A stretch of 64,000 nt of DNA from Litomosoides sigmodontis. Lineage: Eukaryota; Nematoda; Chromadorea; Rhabditida; Onchocercidae. The notes under the pieces are model-generated. The model did not search any database. It was given only the letters and a program-made list of their open reading frames with translations, and was not told the DNA's origin. Location: NCBI GenBank assembly GCA_963070105.1, contig OY718808.1, positions 124,001-188,000 on the forward strand, read 5' to 3'. A program made the position numbers and the translations under genes. This document shows, in pieces, positions 18,737 to 44,158 of the stretch (within the stretch, counting starts at the first letter, position 1; each line of letters opens with the position of its first letter).

Positions 18737-21700
18737 AGTCCACTTATCCATTGCTTGGTTCGAAGTAACAAAAGTAACAATTGAAATAAATTTTCAATAG
18801 AATCTTTTGATGCATACTTTCCGGTGGTTTTATGAGATCGTCCTTTCTGTCCGAGAAACTGTTAATGAATTGAATTTCAAGAAATGCACTTCAACAGTTA
18901 TTTATAAGGGCAAACCGAAGGAGGAAAAACTACCGGTTGTTTTGTTGCAAGAAGAGAAAATGTCAACGAATAGCCCTTGGCACTTCCTCTCACTCAACTT
19001 ATTATTCATTCACCGGGAGCATCCAATTCCCATTGCCACTTAATAATTACGCAAATGAAAAACAAAGTACAGGAAGACTTCGAAAAATTCAAGTAAATGA
19101 CCTCACGAATATTCCTCGCCGTACTTCAAAGCGGTAAAATAACTATCATTTAGCCGTAGCCACTTCTACAGCTATCTATTCCTTTTCCGGTCTTTGTCAC
19201 ACGACACTGAAAATCGGATATTTGATCGCATCGCTTTAGGATGCGGAGACCATCATCCGTCCTCTTTATGATTCTCGCCGCTATTCATAGACAGACAGAG
19301 ATAAGTAGATACAAACGTAGAAGGAGGGTGGTATTACTTGAAGCATCACACGCACCTTCGTACTTAAGTCAGTTGCGTAAGTTTAGGAGCATAGCTGTTG
19401 TAGTGCTGCGTGGAAAGTGGTCAGAATGCAAAGAATGGCCGATCGATCTTCTTCAGTGCTGTTCTGCTAAGCGAGATGACAGGCTGATTGTTAGTTATAC
19501 TACGAAATTCATTGTGACATTCTCCATCCATATCAAAAACGATTTCTCAACAGACGCATGGAACGCTTAGGTTCTCCGTCTGTCTGTCCATCCTCCCTCA
19601 ATTTGCAATCCAAAGTTTTATATAAGACGAAATAGCGAGTGCGATGGAAATTTGCTGTGTGAATTAGTCTTTGAACAATTTCGTCACCACTATAAGAGAA
19701 AAAAGACGGAACGGATAGGGAGGAGGGAGTGAAAGGGGTGGTGGACAGTTGGTACCAGCCGGTGCAGGGATTCCTTAGCAACCATGCTATGCATATGTAT
19801 GCAATGTTTGTGGGGTTCAATGTGAGGATTGAAGAAGCGTCCGAGAGGACGGAAGTGAGGGATCGCAGTGGAGCGGTATCGATCGCACCTTTTTTATTTG
19901 TCAAAGTTATTTACAACAACAATAAAACGAATAAACGGCAGGATATCATGCGATATTTGCTAGTTGATACGGCTAGCTTAGCATTGTTGCAAATGACAAA
20001 CTGTAAGTAGCAAACTGAATGACGTAGACGGCGGCGTGAGGACAATTGACGCAGATGTTCTTGAAACTTCAGCCTGAGAAAATACCTATACTCGCAGTGA
20101 TGACTGGAGACCACCTACGAAAATGCAGTCACGTTTCGAGCAATTTTTGAATTCTTGCATAATGTTAACTTCTTTGATTTAAAGCTCTCCGTTGGACAGT
20201 AAATGCTGCGTGATAAAATCATGCAAATGTAGCATTTTCGGAAATTTTACAAAATTAAGAAAACAAACTTTACCGTGTGACTTGGACTCAGCTGAAATGG
20301 AACACAATTTATTCAAAATAGTGGTTTATTCACGCTGTTCATTGTAATTATTCCCTCATTGCCCTCATTTCAGGTTTTTAATGATGCAAAAGTACTTGTC
20401 GTGAAAAACACATTGAACACTCACTTCCAACTTTGCAATGGAAATGAATTTGTAGCGCTTGCTCTTCTACTTTACTTTTAAAAAGATCACATGTCTTCCC
20501 GCACCAGATAAATTAATTGGCTGCAAAAGAGGCGAATAAGTGCTGTAGAAGCAGCTGCTTCTTTCAAGCAATCATCGTCCCTCTGAATTTTAAGCTATTC
20601 GTTACAGCGGGACAATGTTTGCGAACGTTTGCGTTTGATTATTCGTAGATCCACAGCAATACTTAACAATACATATCTAAAGGCTTATTGGGAATTCACT
20701 GGGTTCAAGTACCAGAACCCAGAACAGCAAGCAATGGGATAAAAATTGAGGACAGAGAATTCGTGACGGTACAAGAGGATTGCTGCTCTCGGTGAGATTG
20801 AGGAGAAAGTGTTGAAATTGTTTAGCCAAAGATGGATATTAACTTTAGCTCCGGTTTACAATTACAATGCACTTTTTCCTGCTCCTGGTTAATGCCATTT
20901 CTCTCCGACGTTCTGTTTTCCGGCGTTCCCGAGCGTGCGTCGCAGCTCAGGCAAAATGTAAGTACAGCACGAAACTTACTTGATTCTTTTCTTGTCGTAG
21001 GTGTTTTCCGCTGTATCAATCAGAAACTCTGAAAACTTCAGGGTATGGAAATGGAAACTTTCTAGCACAAATGCTAAATTGGGCAGAAATGACGTAAATA
21101 TTCATTCACCTCAAAAACTTCTTACTAATTCAAGCAGGCATTAATTCGTCTTAATCATTTGCCGTTATCATTGTCTCCTAGAAATCTCCCTCCACCTTTC
21201 GTGATTCAACTTTGAATGGGATTTACTCCGATATGTGCCTCTTAAACATCATCTATTTAGGAGCAACGTGCTCCTAATTCAGTCTCATTGCTCAGATTTG
21301 AGCATGAAGAAAAACAAGCAGTCCAAATGCTGAAATAAATATCTGAAGCACCTCGTTGGAAATTTAAATTCCACGCAGTGAGATCTGAGAGAATCACTGC
21401 TAGCATTCTTTTCTACTCACTGCTTAATATCCGAAGAAGAAAATTAAAAACTACAATATAACACAACTTTCTTATCGATACTTGGCAAGTTTATGCTCAT
21501 TTCATAATATATCGACAACGTCAGCTTATTCACATCAAACAAAACGTGCATGGATTTGAACTTGCTTACCTTGCAAAAACACCGGCAATTTCATGCTTCC
21601 TTACCTTCCGGTGTCACACGTCGGAAACTTTTTTACATTCACAAGATTCCAAAGCAACTTTCCACACATGCACTAGTGAATTTTCTTCTCCGTAAACTTC

Positions 21701-23897
21701 TAGTTATCTTCTCCTTTTTGTTAGAATCGCTATTAAAGATTTAAATTTTAAACGAGGCCAATCAGTAACCGAAAGAACCAGAACAAACAGAGAACCACCA
21801 TTTTCTACTTAGGTCATTGCGTTGCAATATTATATTGAATCTCGTCATTTTCGCTTTCCGTTGTAATGATGGCATGATGCATCATTACTTATTTAGGCAA
21901 AATACCTACCAATCAGAAATCTTCAATACTTTGCTCTGTTTTGAAGAAATTTAGCTATTCCCCTTCAACCGATTAATCTTGAATGATGTCAAATTTTACT
22001 TACCACAATGTATAAATGCTCCTACTCTACACCACCTTAACAATTTCCTCTTTTTTCTTCCAACAATTTGTTATCATGTGAATATTGAAAGGAAAAGTTC
22101 CCAAAAGTTTTAACGTCAAAGATTGGATTCCTTGATTTCAAAAGTGAGAATATCACCAGACAGACTCAGATATGATAAGGAACCATTTTCATAACAAAGG
22201 ACATCATAAGCATATTGACGTTGCTAAACTCAAAACGACCGGACAATAAGAAATATCTTTCAGAGAAAGAATACTCTGACAAACTAACAATATTTTAAAA
22301 AACCTGTTCTTTCTGTCAGTCGAAAATTTTCAAGTTGAAAAATTAAAGGAAAGCTTTGGAGTGACAAGTTCGACAAGATTTATTTCAACAACATTCTCCT
22401 ATTGTAACAAAGTTTCCAACACATAATTTTACCTGCCACCAATTGAAACACAGGTAACTTTGGCGAATGCAATACTAGAAATCTGAGGAATGAAGAGCAG
22501 AGGAAAGAAGCAACCGTTAACATATACATTTGCTAACTGTTTGGTTATAGTAATCACAAACATTATAATAAACATGAAAAGGGAAAAGTGGGACAGGAGG
22601 TATATATACGTAAAGCTAACAGGACAGAACGAATATGAATTACTTTGCCGGAAATAAAACGGGAAAACTTCAAAATGAATATATACTCTTAACAAATAAT
22701 GCTAGACACCGACTCCGTTCTTCTCCTTAATCAACTCGTTTTGATGATTTAAACAAAGCAATAATTTCCTTGTGCTGCTAATGTCAGCAACGGTTGACAA
22801 TCGGAAACCAAATACTTGCTATAATTTTCCAGTTTTCTCACACACAAAACATGAAGTAACCTGACAATCGAAGTTTCATGCTTTCCGCATTAATAATCAC
22901 CAGTTTATTTGATGAAATCATTCATCATTTTTCCATAAAATTGTTTATATTGAACTCCCCAAATTTTTTATTGAAATCTTAAGAAGGAAAATCAAGAGAA
23001 ATTAATCACATGCTGGCCATACGTCACTGCATATGAAGCTCAATAGCTCAGCAAAAAGTGTGCTTCATAGACAGTACCACTTAATAATCCCAGAATATGT
23101 CATTGAAAAAATGGCTAAAAGCAATTTTAATAACTACAACTTAAGTTTAATTTTCAGAATATCCCATAAAATGCTTTCGAAGTTACGGAATTTTTGTCCA
23201 TATAGGATGCCAATTTACAAAACATTTGTCACTTGCCTCTCAAAAATGAATCATTTGCCAAGTCTTCTAGTTCTTAAAAGTTCACTTCGGTTGATTTATG
23301 GGATGCACGAACATGCAAAACACATTGGCACAAATTCGCAAAAATATGCACAAGCCATGAAATAAGTACAATTGTTACCTATTAAAACAAAATTGAAATG
23401 AACGATGAAAGTAAAGAAACGTGATATTATTAAAGCATAAAATGTAAGTATAAATGTGAACGAAAATGAGAGGCAAAAGTCCAACCAAAATGTAAATGAA
23501 ATTGGTACTTTATATAAACGAAGTTTGAACTCCCTTACTCTGAAATAAAATAAAAAAATTGCATACTCTTGCATCCACTTAAGTCCACTTAAGTTATCAA
23601 AATTAAGTCATCAACATCTAAATCAATATGATTGAACGGATTCGCCCTGTCTTCTATTTATTTGGGGATGTATAATATACAAAACTTCTTCTTAAGGAAC
23701 CGACCATTTACGGTTGTGACGGTTATATTGAACAACGAAGACGTTAGCACTAAAAATAATTGGTGAATCGTTAAACCTCCCACATGACTAAAAAAGCGAT
23801 AAATTTAAGCAATTTCAAAAATGAGCAAAACTTCCATCTTGCAAAATTGCTAGCAAAAAAAGACATTTTTTAACCAAATGAACAAAGTATCTTTGAT
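18737..23897. other. Intergenic, 3' flank of the large C2H2 gene
   Basis: No supported exon. An AATAAA on the minus strand (plus-strand TTTATT at 23657-23662), about 236 bases past the stop codon at 23898, is a plausible polyadenylation signal for the C2H2 gene. The block becomes clearly more AT-rich from about 20.2 kb toward the gene. A short hairpin lies at 20699-20722. Confidence 0.4.
20699..20722. other. 8-bp perfect-stem hairpin
   Basis: CTGGGTTC, an 8-base loop, then GAACCCAG. It contains a GGTTCAAG string resembling a tRNA B-box, but no tRNA can be folded around it. Confidence 0.5.
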
Positions 23898-34818
<10,921 letters not shown>

Positions 34819-37800
34819 CCTTTTGTCCTAATTTTGTCACCACTAATCAGATCCTAAACAACCAGCCGATTTACCCACCTATCAGCTCGAAGCAAAAAAA
34901 CACGGAACAAAATTATATATAAACTTTTCCAGCCTCTAGTTACAACGAGATGTTATGCTAAATTACACATGCCAATTAACAAATGTCAAGAGAAAACAAA
35001 AGGCGCTTCCTATGACATTCACGATTCAATTCGTCTATTTGATTACTAATTAGTAATAACAATATCATTGACTATCTTTACAGTACTGCTGTAAGAGCAT
35101 GGGTGAACGATGAACGGATGTGACAAGTTGTCTGTATGGTTAGTAAACAACCACAGTAGATGTGGGATAAATACGGAATAAAAACGGAATGAATAGGGCA
35201 TGGCATGTAAGGGAAAGTATTCAATTTAAATGCATTTTATTATAAAGCTAAACCGGTAATATTAGGTTAGAAGCGCTGCATGATTAGCCACACTTTCGAT
35301 GCAACAGCGAGGTGCTGAAATTACGGCTCAAAGACCAAGGACTGTGGACATCAGGCGGAAAGTGGTTTGGCGTTTTTCTTCCTCCTTCTATCTTTTCTCA
35401 TCTTTCGTTCTTTCACCATTTCTTGCCCAGTTCATTCCACCTTCCAGCTTTCAGGAAAACACCTCACTGAGTCCCACAAGTCATAACTCGGGCCTTTCCC
35501 TTAAACTGCTAAGGGATCAACGATTCACACGTATTGATGCATTCAGCGGTTGTGTTAACATTATTTCGTGGTAATTGAGAGTGAAGGCAGAGCGGTAGCG
35601 ATGTGTTGATGGTGCCGCACTGGGAATGTGTGTTTTGAGAAGCGATGAGTGGAAAATTTCGATTTCTGAAAGGATCCATCAGGTAGAGGGGGAGAGGATA
35701 AATTCCCTTCCCTCACACTACCTTAGTCAGTCAGAAACAGGGGCGCGAAAAGAACTCGGCGACAATAGCAAAGGATGAGTAGAACGGAATGATATCTGAA
35801 AGAATCCGCAAGCCCTGAGGAACTTGCGTCGAAAAAGTAGGAAGGGTGGCGCGGGTGAACTGTTTATGTGCAAGAACATCAGGCAATGTGGGCAAGCAAC
35901 CAACCACCGCAACGTGGATGGAGACAGGAAGAGGAGAGGCAAGGAGCGAGACAGAAAGAATCTGTCGGTCCAGTTTCTCTTAATGCCATTTGGAAAGAGT
36001 GAAATTGGGAGGGAAAGGGAGAGAGAGAGAGAGAAGCTGCTGACGGAGATGTTTGACGGTAAGAAGGGAGATGGAACTGGAAGGAGGATTAAGGAGAGGA
36101 GGGAAAGTGTGGTGGAAGTGGAGAGGAAACTGCGACCGGATTACGGCCAAGAGAGTAAAGATTCGGAAGGGCTGGAATTGAGGAAGAAGGAGGAAGTCAG
36201 CTTCGCGCAGATAGTGTGGCAGGAAAGGTAGGTAGGTAGGTAGGTAGGTAGGGTTGTGCTGAAATGAATTGGATGGCTGTGAAGGTGAAGGAAACTGCGT
36301 TAGAGCGTTACGTTACGGCGTTATTCACACGACAAGTGCTGGAAGATGAAAGCAACACTACACTGAGTTCAGATGGAAGAAGCCCTCGCCTGGACTGATG
36401 GCGGAGGGAGGAAAGGGAGCGACGTTTGCTTTGCACTCTGACAGAAGTGATGTAGATGGCAGGGGAATTCCGTCGCAACGGACGGAAGGAAGAAAAGATT
36501 CGTCGTGGTTGGAAGAGAAGGGAAGGAAGGGATGCGCGAGCGAATCATCGAATCGAATGGTTCTGCTCTCCTCGGATGGCGCTGCGAGGGTGGATTGTCG
36601 CCAAGCTAAATGAGGGAAGCGCTGTTGCGCGCGCTCGCTACAACGAGAGTGGAATGTCGGATGCCGCGAAGGAAGGAATGAACAAGCAGTGGAAACTGAA
36701 GGAACAACAGCAACAGATAACTAACTGCCGTCTGAGAGGTATGAAGCAAGCGTGACTCAACGCAAACAAAGCGAAATGTGTCGGAATGATCAACAACAAT
36801 TCACTCTTCCAAATCTCTTCTTCAAGACGCGTGCAGACGAAGTGCACAAAGCACATGCAGACGTAAACAGAATCCATCAAACATTAAGAAGGATTTTGCG
36901 GGGCGAAGCGGAGGTCTAACTTAATGAGTGAGGGAGGAATTTCGAGCAGTTGATGTTTGACAATTACTCATTTACAGTAAAGTAAGAAGAAATCTAAAAA
37001 CCTGCCTAAATGAAACGCATTGGAATTATTTGGGAATGCATTTTAGCTCGCATATTCATTGCAGCAAATATTTTACATCTATGACCGAAAACTTTTAAAT
37101 GTCATCTAATAATTTTGACATTGTTTAACACCATTTAACATTTCAATCAAACATGACGGAAAAAATGGAAAAAGAATGTTGGAATCTGACATTGTAAAGG
37201 GAATTACAGTCGGTAAAACTAATCGCAAAAGCGATAATAAAGGAAAGTGAATTAATATTTCAAGGGAGTTTTTTTTAGAAAGAGGAGGAAGACGAAGCGA
37301 GGAAGAATAGAGATAAATACATATTCATATCTCGTAATTTGACGATAATGAAGAAAGAGTTGCTGGGGAAGGTGAATAGGAGAGGAAGAGGGAGAGTGGA
37401 AGGTTGGAGTGAAGAAAAGAGAATGAAGAAGGGATGGATGATCAGGCGGAGGCGAAGAGAGTGTACCTGAAGCAGAGAGACTGGAGGCCATCTAAAAGTG
37501 GCAAATGAAATTAAAATTCCTCCAGGTAACCCGAATGAATGAATACCACTTTCCTGCAACAAGCGACAGGACAAAGAAGTGGAGGAGGAGGAGGAGGAAG
37601 AAGCAGAATAGGAAGAAGGAACAGTGAGGTAGTCCTAACGCGATACAGCCAACAGCTGACATCAGTGGACTTTCAGAAGAACCACTTCATCCCCTCCTAT
37701 TCCAGCAAAGAGGAAGCCGGCGCAAGCCAACTGAACTGAACCAACCAGAGGCACATTCCTCCCTTTTCCTCCTTTGCACAATCCTCAGGCGAAGTGAAAC

Positions 37801-39265
37801 ACTTCGTCCTCGTCCTCATCCTCATCCTCATCCTCATCCTCATTCTCATTCTCATCACCATCATCTGCATCTGCATCTGCATCTACATCCGCATCTGCAT
37901 CTGCATCTGCATCTGCACTCACTTCTTCGCGTGATGATAACAGGAAAGTAGAAGAACATTCCGACAACTTTCACTAACTTCTTCACCAACTTTCACTCTT
38001 TACTCACACTATTTTTGGGGATTATTGAAATGGGAAAGATCGCGAGATTCAGAAATTTTCATCGTCCGCTCTCACTGCGATAAAACCCTCTCAGCATCAG
38101 TATATCACGACTAACACGACCGAAACCGACAACGGAAGCGGACGTTTTATGCGCTGGTGGGTTGTGGCTGTGGCTGGCTGTTAAGTGTCGTTAGGTTAGG
38201 TGTGTTGGGAAGTGTGAGAGACGGAAGTTTCTATGGTTAGATACCCATTCGGTTTATTTCGTTTTGAAGAGACGTTTCCCTCCACGTACTCCTTTCTTCG
38301 ATTGGTGGTCATTCCAGTTGTCATTCTTCACAAAATGATGAGTTATTAATAAAGCAGGTATTTTTGGACAATTTACACTGCCACCAGTTCGAAGGAGAGG
38401 GAGAGAAGTAGTAAGTAAAAAAAGATTTTGTTGTAAATACAAAATTGACGTGTAAATTGTCCTCATTTTAACGGTTTAACAGTATAGTGGAGGTGAAAAA
38501 ACTAAACAACATTTGTTTTTTGAATTCATTTATGGTGCGAACAAAGTCCATTTGATCGATCCAAGCGGTGCTAAGTAACATATGATAGTGTGTAAATTAC
38601 AACTGCATGTTAACTCATTGTGGTAAGACTCACGTATTATAGAAATGCATCTCCTATTAAGGAAAAATTCCACATTAATGTGGCAAGCAGCAAGCACAGA
38701 TTTGCAAAAATTTAAATTTAGCGCGTCAGGCAAGAAGTTATTAATTTCTCATTTTTCACTTAGAACGAAGAAGCATGGAATATCACTGCCAAGAATAAGC
38801 GATAGAGACAAGTGAAACTTTAGATTCTACAGCGTTTGGAAAAGTTGTAGAATGTAAAACATTTGTGAACGACTGCGCATTGAGTGATGAATCTTGAGCA
38901 CTGAGAAGAGGAGAGAAAGTTGATGTAGAAAGATTTGAGAATTTCATCTTTCTGCAAGCGTTTCATTTATGATACTACAGTTAACAGTCAGAGTGGGAAA
39001 TTTCAAATGAATGGAGAAACGTTTTTGACACATTCGGGGTTCCTGCTTCTCTGGATTGTTTTCCGAATTTCACGCTTTCCTGGAGCAGAAGGAAAAAGTT
39101 TCCTTCGGTAGTGGTGAAGAATGAAAACAGTTTCTTCTTCGTCCTTATGAGCTGCGAATGTTAGGGGCAGACGATGAAGGAAGGAAAGAGGAGACGGAAG
39201 TTTCGAGTGAGAAATGTATGAAAGAGAAACGATTGCTGCTGCTGCTGTCGAAGTAAAGCATAGGA
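34819..39265. other. Upstream flank of the C2H2 gene; GA-rich block; no supported gene
   Basis: The start ATG at 34816-34818 follows ACAAAAGG. A TTGTTTAG at about 34854 on the minus strand could be a trans-splice or intron acceptor for the 5' UTR. From 35.3 to 37.6 kb the plus strand is strongly purine-rich (GGAAGG, GAGAGA), with an (AGGT)n run at 36226-36252. Open frames here are low-complexity Arg/Glu/Lys and not supportable. The 37.8-kb hexanucleotide array is listed separately. Confidence 0.45.
37799..37917. repeat. Hexanucleotide arrays (ATCCTC)n and (GCATCT)n
   Basis: On the plus strand, CCTCAT-type units change into CATTCT and then GCATCT units. On the minus strand this reads as Asp-Ala and Glu-Asp runs, but the open frame has no ATG (it begins at TTG). 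I treat it as repeat, not gene. Confidence 0.85.
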
Positions 39266-39495
39266 AGGATGGATGGATGGATGGATGGAATGGATGGATG
39301 GATGGATGGATGGATGGATGGATGGATGGATGGATGGATGGATGGATGGATGGATGGAATGGATGGATGGATGGATGGATGGAATGGATGGATGGATGGA
39401 TGGATGGATGGATGGATGGATGGATGGATGGATGGATGGATGGATGGATGGATGGATGGATGGATGGATGGATGGATGGATGGATGGATGGATGG
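39266..39495. repeat. (GGAT)n tetranucleotide array
   Basis: About 56 GGAT/ATGG units, interrupted three times by an extra A (GGAATGG near 39288, 39358 and 39382). All overlapping MDGW and HPSI frames are artefacts. Confidence 0.97.
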
Positions 39496-39547
39496 ACGTT
39501 GAGAGGGTAGGTAGTGTTACTTGGGAGTAAGTAGATGGGAGTGAGAA

Positions 39548-39849
39548 GGCTACTACCACTGCTACTACTACTGCTACTACTACTGCTTCTGCTGCTGCTG
39601 CCGCTACTGCTGCTACTGATACTCGAAAGACGCAACGCACGGAGCGCGAACAGAAAGCACCGCACCGTCGCACAGACTATCACCACATCCGATCTATTCC
39701 CTTCGTCCATCACAACAGCCGACCCGAGGTTAGAAGGAAGAATGAATGGAAGAGTGGAAAGCGAAGCTTGCAACATACTGCAATTATACAGGAGGATCTT
39801 CTCCTATCGTAGCACTAGAATAGGGTGGACGATGACAACGGCGACGACA

Positions 39850-39881
<32 letters not shown>

Positions 39882-39936
39882 CACCACTACCACCACCACC
39901 ACCACCACCACCAGCAGCAGCAGCAGCAGCAGCACC
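39548..39936. repeat. Cluster of triplet arrays (TACTGC, GAC, CAC, CAG)
   Basis: TACTAC/TGC units at 39548-39618. Then, after a non-repeat gap, a seamless series GACGAC, CACCAC, CAGCAG at 39829-39936. A 221-codon plus-strand frame (39535-40200) spans the cluster, but its sequence is poly-Leu, poly-Thr and poly-Ser from repeats with nothing conserved between them. Confidence 0.85.
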
Positions 39937-40200
39937 ATAAGGACAGGACTATCCGTCGTCGAAGGGAGAGAGGACCTTCATTCCCTTCGCCTTTCCTCCC
40001 TCTTTGCCTCACCATCATCATTACAACCTCGCACCCCCATTGACCCCAAGCATTCATTCCGCATAATGGGGCTCTTCCATCCATCCATCCATCCAACCAG
40101 CCCTTCGTTTTCCTGCTTCATATTTACTTGGATGGTGGCTGTTTCAGCGCAAGGTGTGACGAGACACGAAGAAGGAAATGTAGAAGGGAAGTTTTTATGA

Positions 40201-43200
40201 GTGCGACACAGCAAATCAGTCCAACTATCTTCTGACACTGTCAGTAAAAAAATGAAAGAGGCAAAACGGCAGAAAGCGTTGAGGAAGATAGACGTATCTT
40301 CCTCTCGTGCGTAGCACATAGTATACCCATCCCATCTAACTGTTAACTTTCTTATTCATGTGTGAAATAAGCAACACATAAACAGTTATGCCGCGTATTG
40401 TACACAGACGAAACATACTTCGTCAATATTTCAACTGCATATCTCCATACAAATATAATTATGCAAATTTCAGTAAATAATGAAGGCTGTTCGATATATG
40501 TTGTCTAAATTCAAGGGAAATGTGTAACGACTGGATGACAAGTATCCCTAGTAACATCCTTTAACTAATATATATATATATATATAACATCATCTTCCAT
40601 AACGAATTTCAATCAATACTCATGCTTTTTCTATGATCCGATGATTACAGGAAGCTGGTTACAAGAAGGGAAAGATTACTGACTGGAATTTTCCGGCGAA
40701 AGGAATAGTGTGCGTGTGTATAAAGATATTTTCCTCAGGATTGTTATGAAAACCTCGCTCTGCTATGATGTCGCATATTTCATGAAATGAATTGAGCAAC
40801 TGGTGGATGGATGGGTTACTGTGAAAATATGAGCAAACATTTGTGATTTCATATTGCAAGGAATATTCTCACAAAAATGTTACCACTGTGCTTTTACCTC
40901 ACTTTGAAGAAGCAACAATAACACACATGTGCTTCTTATTGCAAAAAAGAAGTTAGGCATTTCAGAAATGGGGAAGTTTTTCCTCGTCAACATCTAGCTA
41001 GTGAAGCTTTACCCTCTGTTGGCAGAAAGCTGTGCAATGATTTTATTCGATAAAAAGTAAATCATATTCGGCTTTAAACATCAACAACGTCTGCTGCACG
41101 CAGACTTCCGATGGACGTAGGAAATAGTAGCGGACGGGGAAGGTAGCATTATATTAATATGAAATCGATAGTAGCACAAACACACACACACACACACACA
41201 CACAACCGTCGTCACGTCACCGCGACATCAATGGCAGTGGTAGCATCAAGGAGCACCGTTATTCCGATACCTTCCTTTCTTCTACCATCTTCATCAATCC
41301 GAACTTGTGTGATCGGCCATCATCATCATCATCGTCGTCGACGTGGTCGTCATCGTCATCGTCGTCGTCGTCATCAGCAGTACTGCTGCCGTGAGCATCT
41401 ATCTATCTATCTACCAGCAAACACCACAATCGTCGTCAGAAGATAACAGCAACACAGTAGTTCACTTCAACAACGATAGGCAGATAAATAGATAGGCAGC
41501 AGATGTAGGCTGTGCACGGGAGAACAAGCAAAACTCCCACCACAATCATTGGTGACAACAGCTGTGACACTGTGTGACGACGGCATCAGATGCCATTACC
41601 GCCGCCAGCCTTCCCTTCTCTTTTCCATGTTGCAAACATGGAGAGAGTTTGAAGTGCTCCGAGAGCAGAAGACGTCTTCGTTTCGTTCATCACTCACTAC
41701 TAGTGTTCTCGTTGTCTCACACGTGTATGCCGTTGCATCCTCCTGGAGTAAAACCTACGACGTCATTACGCTACGCTTGCTTACATTGCTTGCTTGATGA
41801 GCTTGCCATCGTACTTGAAAATATTTTCGGATGTTCAGTCAGACCAAATTTTCTGTTTTTGAACGCAAAGGATTATTCAATTTCTCTTTTTTCATATCCA
41901 CAGCAGAAGACCACTACATTCAAGCAATCACTCAAACTGTTAAAAACAAAATTAATTTTGCTCAGTTTCATAGACCTCTTGAAATTTGCTGAAATGTATG
42001 AAGAAAGAATGGCACCAAATGCATCTAGTAATTCCGTATCCTTCGTTAATAAGCAACTTTGTTAGCCGAAACTTTGCAAAAAGGAGAGAATCCTGAATGT
42101 GTATTAGCACCAATGAAGAAGAAGAAGGGAAATTTCAAGTTATACAGTAAAACCAATTTAATGTTTGTTTCAGGACATGTTCCTCCCACAAATCAATTAA
42201 TCTATCACTTAGGGACCTAATTTTACTGAATTTCACTGGTCGCTCCTTTACTCCCCACTTGTAATATTATTTATTCCTGAAAGATTTCACAAATTTAACA
42301 TTTCCTCCTTCCTCCTCCTCTCCCATCGTCTCCTTCATGAAACTTAAAAATGGCTTTTGCTTTGCTTTGTCTTCCTCGACCAAAGATAATTACAGTTCGT
42401 GCCGACCGGTGATTGTTTTTCCATTTCAGTTCATGGACGACGATCACACGGATTACATTGCTGCTGAGATTAGACGTGGCTTCGTCAAATGATAAAATAT
42501 GTACAATTTTATGAATGCGTTTGTAGAACGAGCTTACTTACGCCTCGCATAAGTTTCTATTCATTTTTAGAACAAGAACGGCAAATTTTTCAAATGAGCA
42601 GTGTTATTTGAAAGTCAAAAAAATTATTATGAATTTCACATGTCGAAAATTCGTTTAATAAGACAAAAGCGATATCTTTTCTCGGGTTCAAATTCCGTTA
42701 AAAATAGGATGAAAACGATTTGTTAAACGTTTTGCAAAGTCATTCGTGGAATTCAACGGATGAGAAATGTGACAATATTCGATAGCGAAGAATGAAGAGC
42801 GCAGTTCTAACGTGTGTGTGAAGAAGTGATGTTCTGATACGAAAAATCTTTCAATTATTAGATGATAAAATAAAGTCTTCACGAATTTCGACATATTAAA
42901 TTGTAAAGAAAATAGAGTGAAATATAAAGCGTAAAACGAGATGGTCTAAGTTTCTCTTGCGCTTGGCGAAATTTCCGCCTTCCTCTCACGCTTTACTGCT
43001 GAGGAAACTTTAGGGGCTTTTTAGAATCCTCTGCGCTATTGCAAGTTTCGACGGGTGGAATGGAAACGCTTTCTCTCTTGATAGAAATGAAACAGATGAA
43101 CAACTGAAGAGGGAGCGGAGGTGGAGTTTCAGGTTAAATGTGGAAGAGGTGAAGCGGCACCGCTCTGTAGCTATGCAAAAATCACGCCGCAGCAAGGAAG

Positions 43201-44080
43201 TGAGGGTGAGTGGCGACCACTGACTTATGCAATGCAGCAGCAGCAGCAGCAGCAGCAGCAGCTGTATGTGTTTGTGTTTGACTTTCAGTGGACGACAGCA
43301 ATAGCGGAAACTAAACCCTCCGGAATAGTTGACAATGCGCTTCCCCTTCTGTTTACACATCCACTCCTTCTCTCCCCCCTTCGTGTGTCCGCGTCGTATA
43401 CGACGTGATGAGATGGTCGTGTCGACAGTTCCATTAACTTCACTAGCACAGCCCCCGCACGCTGCTCACATCTATCATATTTAGCTGTTGACGGACGCGG
43501 CACTTGCCAAACAATCGAATCCATCCACCTGCTGAGGCAGTGCAAACAGCGCTGCTCCCCGCACCACCACGAGATCGCTCGTTAACGTGCCTGAAGAGGT
43601 GTCTTGCACTTGAAAGATTCTGAAGCACTGCGAAGAGCTGCAACAGCGGACGGAGGGGCGGACGTACAGTATGATGAGATGCTGGGAGGCGGCAAGTTCA
43701 TTTAAAGAGCAAACCGATCAGAGCTTCAGTGCTAACCGACCGAGCTCTCTGGCCGCGGCTGGATAGCATGAAAGCTAGCATGAAAGCGACATGAAAGCTC
43801 CTAACATACAATGACGGCTGAGCAGCAAAGCGATAAGAGGATGGAGCTGATCGGTGTAAGCCACTGATAACACGTGCGTATACGTCGCAAGCAGAAATCC
43901 AACTTATGCATTTCATTTTCCTACATCCAATTTTTTCCCTTTGAAGCGGCCCTAATGGCGTCTGTTTTCATTTTCCCTCGTTTCGAAAATTTCAAACAGA
44001 AGTACTCGCAAATCCTTCAACTATCAGTTTGCCTGTTATGCAACTGAAAACCGTCGTTTATCATTTTATCATTTAGCTAA
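40201..44080. other. Non-coding block, no supported gene
   Basis: Contains an (AT)n run near 40569-40587, (CA)n at 41176-41204, a CATCGT/CGTCGT patch near 41318-41377 and a CAG8 run near 43237-43261. A 163-codon plus-strand frame at 41574-42065 lacks any recognisable domain or splice context. GC content rises around 43.1-43.9 kb, which contains a short GCATGAAAGC repeat near 43769-43799. Confidence 0.4.
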
Positions 44081-44096
44081 CGCACACACACACACA

Positions 44097-44157
<61 letters not shown>

Positions 44158-44158
44158 A
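44081..44158. repeat. (CA)n microsatellite
   Basis: 78 bp of CA with two CATA interruptions. Confidence 0.95.

Noticed and set aside
37785..37967. Acidic Asp-Ala/Glu-Asp protein on the minus strand
   Set aside because: The frame starts at TTG with no ATG and consists of hexanucleotide repeat. No flanking exon was found.
38190..38215. Telomere-like TTAGGTTAGG string
   Set aside because: Only two imperfect units, with TTAGG rather than the nematode TTAGGC. This is chance.
39535..40200. 221-codon plus-strand frame
   Set aside because: Mostly poly-Leu, poly-Thr and poly-Ser from triplet arrays, with no conserved segment.
41574..42065. 163-codon plus-strand frame
   Set aside because: No domain, no splice or promoter context, and mixed composition. 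Chance cannot be excluded, so not listed as a gene.
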